From: Collinsella aerofaciens
Lineage (GTDB): Bacteria; Actinomycetota; Coriobacteriia; Coriobacteriales; Coriobacteriaceae
Reading direction: 5' to 3'
NCBI RefSeq assembly: GCF_015548375.1
Contig: NZ_JADMWW010000011.1
Coordinates: forward strand, 17,558-72,199
DNA length: 54,642 nucleotides
In this document: in pieces, positions 50,497-54,642 of the stretch
How the letters are laid out: every line of letters begins with the position of its first letter
How positions within the stretch are numbered: the first letter of the stretch is position 1
Notes under the pieces: model-generated
The model's database searches: none
What the model was told of the DNA's origin: nothing
Seen by the model: the letters and a program-made list of their open reading frames with translations, nothing else
Program-made: the position numbers and the translations under genes

Positions 50497-51684
50497 ATGA
50501 ACGCCACAGTCGTGATTCCAACGTATTGGGCGGGCGATGACGCTTGCGCAAACGCCCCTGGCACTTATGACCATTCGACGCGACTCAACGCCGACAATTC
50601 CGAACTCGACCGCTGCCTGGCCTCGCTTGAGCAGGTGCGTGACATCCCACGCATCATCCTTTTGGTGGTCTGTCCCGTTTCTGCCACAGCCGATGTGTCG
50701 CTGCGCGTGCACGAGATTGTCGACGCGCATCCCACGCTCAAGGTCACCGTTGTCACCAACACCCAGGCCTCGCGCATCGCAGACCGGGTTGCTCAGATCG
50801 CGCCCAAGGGTTCGGGCGAGTGCGTGAGCCTGCGAGGCTACGGTGCCATCCGCAACATGGGGCTAGCCTGTGCCGCTGTGCTGGGGCATGACGCGGTTAT
50901 CTTTTTGGATGACGATGAGACTGTCATCGACGCCGACTTTATGAAGCGCGCGACCTATGCGTTGGGGCAGCAGACGCGTCAGGGCTTGCCGATCTTGGTC
51001 AAGAGCGGCTATTTCTACGATCGCGACGGCTCGCCGCTGGCTCCCACGGACAAGGCGGGCATCTGCCATCGTTGGTGGACCAAGCGCATCGAGTTCAACC
51101 GTTGGATGAAAAAGGCGCTTTCGGGCACCCGCATCTCGCGCTCCAACTACGTGTGCGGCGGCCTGATGGCCCTGCACGCCCGCGCCTTTACGCGTGTGGC
51201 CTTTGACCCGTTTATCACCCGCGGCGAGGACTTGGATTACCTCTTTAACATGCGCATGTTTGGCTACGACGTGTGGTTCGATAACGAGTGGACCGTGCGC
51301 CATCTGCCTCCGGAGTCCGAAAAGCGCTCACCGCGCTTTATGCAGGATGTATACCGTTGGTACTACGAACGGGCCAAGTTGACATTCGCCGCGCATCAAA
51401 AGGAGCTCATTCCCGTTACGGCGGCATCGCTCATGCCCTACCCGGGCCCGTGGATTTCGCGCGAGCTCGACGACCGCGTGCGCAAGACCGCTATGGTCCG
51501 CAGCGTGTTTACCCGCGAGCATGAGGGCTACCTGCGCATCTGGCGCCATGGTATCGACGAGGCAAAGGCCTATGCGCGCCAAAACGCTGCAAGCTACCTG
51601 CGTTTCCAGAGCTTTTGGCCCAAGATCATGGACGGGCTTTGGCGTGACGCACAACTGATCAGTATCCTGGAGGGGGCCGAATGA
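50497..51684 (+). CDS. GT-A-fold glycosyltransferase
   Basis: A 395-residue cytoplasmic glycosyltransferase (family-2-like). The N terminus ATVVIPTYW and the sugar-nucleotide site IFLDDDETVID (DxD, near residue 145) are typical; ITRGEDLDYLFNMRMF (near residue 243) holds the catalytic base and FDNEWTVRHLPPE follows. Acceptor is not known; wall or surface polysaccharide synthesis is a guess. ATG 50497 follows GGGAGG. Its end overlaps the next sensor kinase by 4 bases (ATGA), so it forms an operon with the second two-component system and may be linked to its output. Confidence 0.85.
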   Translation: MNATVVIPTYWAGDDACANAPGTYDHSTRLNADNSELDRCLASLEQVRDIPRIILLVVCPVSATADVSLRVHEIVDAHPTLKVTVVTNTQASRIADRVAQIAPKGSGECVSLRGYGAIRNMGLACAAVLGHDAVIFLDDDETVIDADFMKRATYALGQQTRQGLPILVKSGYFYDRDGSPLAPTDKAGICHRWWTKRIEFNRWMKKALSGTRISRSNYVCGGLMALHARAFTRVAFDPFITRGEDLDYLFNMRMFGYDVWFDNEWTVRHLPPESEKRSPRFMQDVYRWYYERAKLTFAAHQKELIPVTAASLMPYPGPWISRELDDRVRKTAMVRSVFTREHEGYLRIWRHGIDEAKAYARQNAASYLRFQSFWPKIMDGLWRDAQLISILEGAE

Positions 51685-53024
51685 TCGACCGCCGCGCCCA
51701 GCGCGATAGTTCAATATCAATCTTTCGCATCATTGCCGTTGCCTGCGCCATTTGCGTGCTGGTGTACTTTATTTTTGCCTTGGTGACCGGTATCGAGCCG
51801 ATCGCCACGGTGATTGCCTGCGCGCTGCTGTGCATCTTTCTGTGCATCTTTATCTTTTTGACGCTCAATCCCGATTCGGTGCGCTCCCAGTACACCGAGG
51901 AGACGCTCTCGGTGGCCTCGGCCATGCTCGAGGACATTAAGGGCGGTCTGACGCAGGAGTCAGCGCGTTTGGTGTGCCGGCGCATTTTGCCCGAGACGCG
52001 CGCCATGACGGTGGCCATCACCGACGAGGACAACGTGCTTGCCTGCGCGGGCGAGTTTGAGGAAAAACTGCTGCCCGATACTCCCATCCACACGCTTGCC
52101 ACACGCTACGTTATCGAACATGGCATCGTGCAGTCGTTCAACCGTATGGTGGATGTCGTGGGCTCGGACGGCTCGCACAACCAAGTCCCCGCCGGCATTA
52201 TCGCCCCCATCAAGGTGGGCGATCGTACCGTCGGCACGCTCAAGTTCTACTACAAGACCCCGCGCGCCGTCGACCGTACCCAGTATGCGCTTGCCTCGGG
52301 CTTTGCCGAGATCTTGTCCACACAGCTCGCCATCCACGAGCTCGAGGTGCAAAAGGAACTCACGGCGCGCGCCGAGGTGCGTGCGCTGCAGGCGCAGATT
52401 AACCCGCACTTCCTGTTCAACACGCTGAACACCATTGCATCGTTTACGCGCACCGACCCGCTGCGGGCCCGCGAACTGCTTCGTGAGTTCTCATCGTTCT
52501 ATCGTGCCACGCTCGACAACTCGGGATCGCTTATTCCGGTCTCGCGCGAGGTCGCACAGACCAAGCGCTACCTTACCTTTGAGAAGGCCCGCTTTGGCGA
52601 GGACCGCGTGCTTGCGACGTTCGATGTGTCCGAGGACGTGGAAGATACGCTGGTGCCGGCGTTCGTGATCCAGCCGATTGTCGAGAACGCCGTACGTCAT
52701 GGTATGGGCGATGACGACGCCCTGAGGATCGACGTGACCGTTCACCAAGACGGCGAGGATGCAATCTTGATTGCCGTGGCCGATAATGGCGTGGGCATGG
52801 ATGAGGGTACCGCCGCCAGACTGTTTGACGAGCGTTCTGCCCGTCCCGACGCCAGCTCTCCCCAGGGTGGCGGCGCCGGTGTGGCCATGCACAATATTTC
52901 GGAGCGCATCCATCGCTTTTATGGGCCGCACTCCTATACGCGTGTCGAATCGGCGCCGGGTAAGGGCACCAAAGTGCTCCTTCATCTTGATTTGTCAGAG
53001 AGCATCTTTGACATTCAAGAGTAA
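51681..53024 (+). CDS. LytS-type sensor histidine kinase (second copy)
   Basis: A 447-residue kinase with the same architecture as the one at 45769: two membrane helices (about 15-62), a GAF-like domain (about 80-210), His243 in QINPHFLFNT, PAFVIQPIVENAVRHGMG and DNGVGMD. Like the first copy it lacks the large LytS sensor domain. It overlaps the glycosyltransferase gene by 4 bases and is followed by its regulator after 72 bases. Which signals it senses is unknown. Confidence 0.88.
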   Translation: MIDRRAQRDSSISIFRIIAVACAICVLVYFIFALVTGIEPIATVIACALLCIFLCIFIFLTLNPDSVRSQYTEETLSVASAMLEDIKGGLTQESARLVCRRILPETRAMTVAITDEDNVLACAGEFEEKLLPDTPIHTLATRYVIEHGIVQSFNRMVDVVGSDGSHNQVPAGIIAPIKVGDRTVGTLKFYYKTPRAVDRTQYALASGFAEILSTQLAIHELEVQKELTARAEVRALQAQINPHFLFNTLNTIASFTRTDPLRARELLREFSSFYRATLDNSGSLIPVSREVAQTKRYLTFEKARFGEDRVLATFDVSEDVEDTLVPAFVIQPIVENAVRHGMGDDDALRIDVTVHQDGEDAILIAVADNGVGMDEGTAARLFDERSARPDASSPQGGGAGVAMHNISERIHRFYGPHSYTRVESAPGKGTKVLLHLDLSESIFDIQE

Positions 53025-53096
53025 AATAAAAGACTACGGGCTCAACGTCATGCGACGGATGCCCGGCGTAGTTAGTTGACGAAAGGTTTTATCCCT

Positions 53097-53813
53097 ATGC
53101 TGCGTGCGATGATTGTGGATGATGAGGCGCCGGCTCGCTCGGAGCTTCGCTTCCTGCTCGAGCAAACGGGCAAGATCGGCACGATCACGGAGGCGTCGAG
53201 CGTCCGCTCCGCCATCGAGATGCTTATGGAAAGTCGCGTGGATGTCGTGTTTCTCGATATCTCGATGCCCGGTGCCTCGGGCCTGCAACTTGCCGAGGCG
53301 CTGCATAAGCTCAAAAATCCGCCGGCGATCGTGTTTGTGACTGCGTATAGTGACCATGCGGTCGAGGCATTCGACGTGGATGCCGTCGATTATCTGATGA
53401 AGCCGGTCGAGGAAGCTCGCTTGGATCGCGCGATCGAGAAGGTCATGCAACGCACCAAGCCGGTTACGGACAGCAAGGTGACCATCGAGCGTATCCCGGT
53501 GGAAAAGGGCGGCCGCAAGGTGCTCATTCCCGTGGACGACATTCGCTTTATCATGGCCAAGGACGATTACTCCTGCATCTATACCGTCGATGATCGCTTT
53601 TTGTCGACGACCTCGCTGGCGCAGTTTGAGGCCAAACTCTGCGACTTTGGCTTCTTCCGTGTTCACCGCCGCTATATCGTCAACTTGGCGTGCGTCACGG
53701 ATGTGGAGACGGTGCCCTCGGGCGCCATCCAGCTGGGCATTACGGGCGTCGACGAACGCGTGCCGGTTTCGCGCCGCCGCGTCGTGCCGCTCAAGAAGGC
53801 TCTGAGTCTCTAG
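53097..53813 (+). CDS. LytTR-family response regulator (second copy)
   Basis: A 238-residue regulator. Receiver: DD at residues 8-9, Asp54 in VFLDISMPG, Lys in LMKPVEE. LytTR domain (about 135-238) with IRFIMAKDDY, FRVHRRYIVNL and VPVSRRRVVPL. ATG 53097 (MLRAMIVDDE) is chosen because GAAAGG precedes it; an earlier TTG at 53076 is less likely. It is a paralogue of the protein at 47193. The two systems could be duplicates with diverged targets. Confidence 0.92.
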   Translation: MLRAMIVDDEAPARSELRFLLEQTGKIGTITEASSVRSAIEMLMESRVDVVFLDISMPGASGLQLAEALHKLKNPPAIVFVTAYSDHAVEAFDVDAVDYLMKPVEEARLDRAIEKVMQRTKPVTDSKVTIERIPVEKGGRKVLIPVDDIRFIMAKDDYSCIYTVDDRFLSTTSLAQFEAKLCDFGFFRVHRRYIVNLACVTDVETVPSGAIQLGITGVDERVPVSRRRVVPLKKALSL

Positions 53814-53820
53814 CACACTG

Positions 53821-53869
53821 GCCCCGCAGCCCTGTAGACCCATCGTCTGCGGAGCCGTGGGGCTTTTTT
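53821..53869 (+). terminator. Intrinsic terminator after the second two-component system
   Basis: GCCCCGCAG ... CTGCGG ... GGGGC followed by TTTTTT. The stem is interrupted but the T-run is strong. It lies 8 bases after the regulator stop. Confidence 0.75.
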
Positions 53870-53907
53870 GTATGTATCTGCCGAATCGTTTTTTGCGGAA
53901 GGATCCC

Positions 53908-54375
53908 ATGAACAGCGCAAGCGCCAAGCGCATCGACATCATCTCGGACACCCACGGCTATTTATCGCCTGCGCTCTTGGATGAGCTTGAGGGCGCAGAT
54001 CTGATTATCCACGCCGGCGACCTCACGTCAGAGATGGACTACGAGCACCTATGCACCATCGCTCCCGTGCGGGCCGTACTGGGCAACAACGATTACTACC
54101 GCGACTACGGCCCCGATGTAGACCGTCTTGCGCTTTTTACCTACGAAGGCCTCAAATTCGCCGTAGCCCACTACCGCGAAGACCTTCCGGTGGGATCCGT
54201 AGACGTAGCCATCAACGGCCACACCCACGTAACCAAAGAAGCCCAAGTGGGCCGTTGCTTAGTCCTCAACCCGGGCAGCGCCAGCTACCCCAGAGGCACC
54301 CGAGGCCCCACCATGGCCAGAATGCTAGTAAAAGACGGCAAGATCCTAAGCACTAAGTTTATTGACCTAGAGTAA
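53908..54375 (+). CDS. YfcE-like metallophosphoesterase
   Basis: A 155-residue cytoplasmic phosphodiesterase of the YfcE/MJ0936 group. All metal motifs are present: SDTHGY (near residue 13), HAGD (near residue 34), GNND (near residue 56), and INGHTH (near residue 108), with LNPGSASYPRG at the C terminus. Physiological substrate is unclear for the family. ATG 53908 follows GGAAGGA; an upstream ATG would reach into the terminator. The gene ends 9 bases before a hairpin. Confidence 0.92.
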   Translation: MNSASAKRIDIISDTHGYLSPALLDELEGADLIIHAGDLTSEMDYEHLCTIAPVRAVLGNNDYYRDYGPDVDRLALFTYEGLKFAVAHYREDLPVGSVDVAINGHTHVTKEAQVGRCLVLNPGSASYPRGTRGPTMARMLVKDGKILSTKFIDLE

Positions 54376-54384
54376 TCACAACAA

Positions 54385-54414
54385 AAACGGGGGATGCAGA
54401 TGCGTCCCCCGTTT
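54385..54414 (+). terminator. Intrinsic terminator after the phosphodiesterase
   Basis: AAACGGGGGA (54385-54394) and TCCCCCGTTT (54405-54414) form a 10-bp perfect stem, followed by CCATTT. Confidence 0.8.
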
Positions 54415-54592
54415 CCATTTGAGCCAATGGCCGAGCTTCAACAAGATCCATCAGACCAACCCCGCCGCGGAGAACGGGGCCGCCGAGCCGCGAAGCGGCG
54501 AGCGACAACAACGGCTCGAACAAAGTGACGGCAGGGAGGGTCTCCGGGGCCGGCTGGCGCGGGTTAAGTTTGTCGCGAGTTCCGCACGCAAA

Positions 54593-54615
54593 GGAAAGCA
54601 CTTAATGTGCTTTCC
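54593..54615. repeat. Hairpin near the window end
   Basis: GGAAAGCAC-TTAAT-GTGCTTTCC, a 9-bp perfect stem. Before it, at 54504-54519, a smaller GCCGCGAAGCGGC hairpin exists. From 54415 to the end I see no supportable gene; the sequence may be an intergenic repeat or the leader of a gene outside the window. Confidence 0.45.
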
Positions 54616-54642
54616 GTCTTGCGCAGGACTGTAGAGCAGCAA

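Noticed and set aside
1-54642. CRISPR array, tRNA, rRNA, IS element, prophage
   Set aside because: No regularly spaced repeats, cloverleaf with CCA end, rRNA core sequence, transposase or integrase was recognised on either strand.

Overview
This 54.6 kb window is GC-rich bacterial chromosome. Its gene content points to a gut actinobacterium of class Coriobacteriia, most likely Collinsella or a close relative. This is inferred from the actinobacterial fhaA-fhaB-pstP-rodA/pbpA-pkn cluster, the dnaX-ybaB-recR block, a single-chain pyruvate:ferredoxin oxidoreductase (anaerobe), several PTS and carbohydrate genes, and high-GC codon use. It was not confirmed by any search. No rRNA, tRNA, CRISPR array, transposase or phage gene was recognised.

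Layout. (1) 1-8757 is an accessory, rearranged region. The tail of a LevR-type activator is followed by a mannose/sorbose-family PTS operon (IIB-IIC-IID-IIA) and a GH32 fructosidase. Next come broken lysine-biosynthesis genes (dapD and dapA pieces), a second LevR gene with a frameshift at its Walker A motif, a 40-codon stump of a second IIB, a lysA 3' piece and a HAD-hydrolase 3' piece. The junction sequences at the two LevR ends are direct repeats that differ by 27 bp, and those 27 bp carry a sigma-54-type promoter. (2) 8758-16118 is a GntR-controlled catabolic operon: YfcC/DcuC-like transporter, amidohydrolase, TIM-barrel epimerase, SIS-domain deglycase and PfkB kinase. Its layout resembles Amadori-product (fructosamine, fructose-asparagine) loci. 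(3) 16171-26219, minus strand, is the cell-envelope signalling operon: membrane kinase, FhaA-like, FhaB-like, PP2C phosphatase, a single-protein SEDS polymerase-transpeptidase fusion, and a PASTA kinase. (4) 26364-31749 holds housekeeping genes: a YcxB-like membrane protein, dnaX, two small hypotheticals, ybaB and recR. (5) 31800-35684 is a second signalling set: an exported Gly/Ser-rich protein (frameshifted at a G5 tract), a membrane Ser/Thr kinase and an FHA protein. (6) 35685-45650 is fermentative and amino-acid metabolism: PFOR (nifJ) with a long leader, carbamate kinase, a C39-like peptidase domain protein, an APC permease and a metal-dependent amidohydrolase. (7) 45651-54642 contains two paralogous LytS/LytR-like two-component systems, with a zinc-dependent phospholipase C-like protein, a UMF1-type MFS protein and a glycosyltransferase between them, then a YfcE-like phosphodiesterase.

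How the parts work together. The first 16 kb is about importing and phosphorylating unusual fructose-containing substrates, by PTS plus cytoplasmic GH32 and then by the deglycase/kinase operon. The minus-strand operon couples peptidoglycan synthesis to Ser/Thr phosphorylation. The strongest novelty candidates are the Amadori-like operon with its amidohydrolase and paired operators, the kinase/FHA/exported-protein triad, the SEDS-PBP fusion, and the relic-rich LevR region with an apparent deletion of a sigma-54 promoter. All functions are assigned from sequence motifs read by eye; no database search was run.
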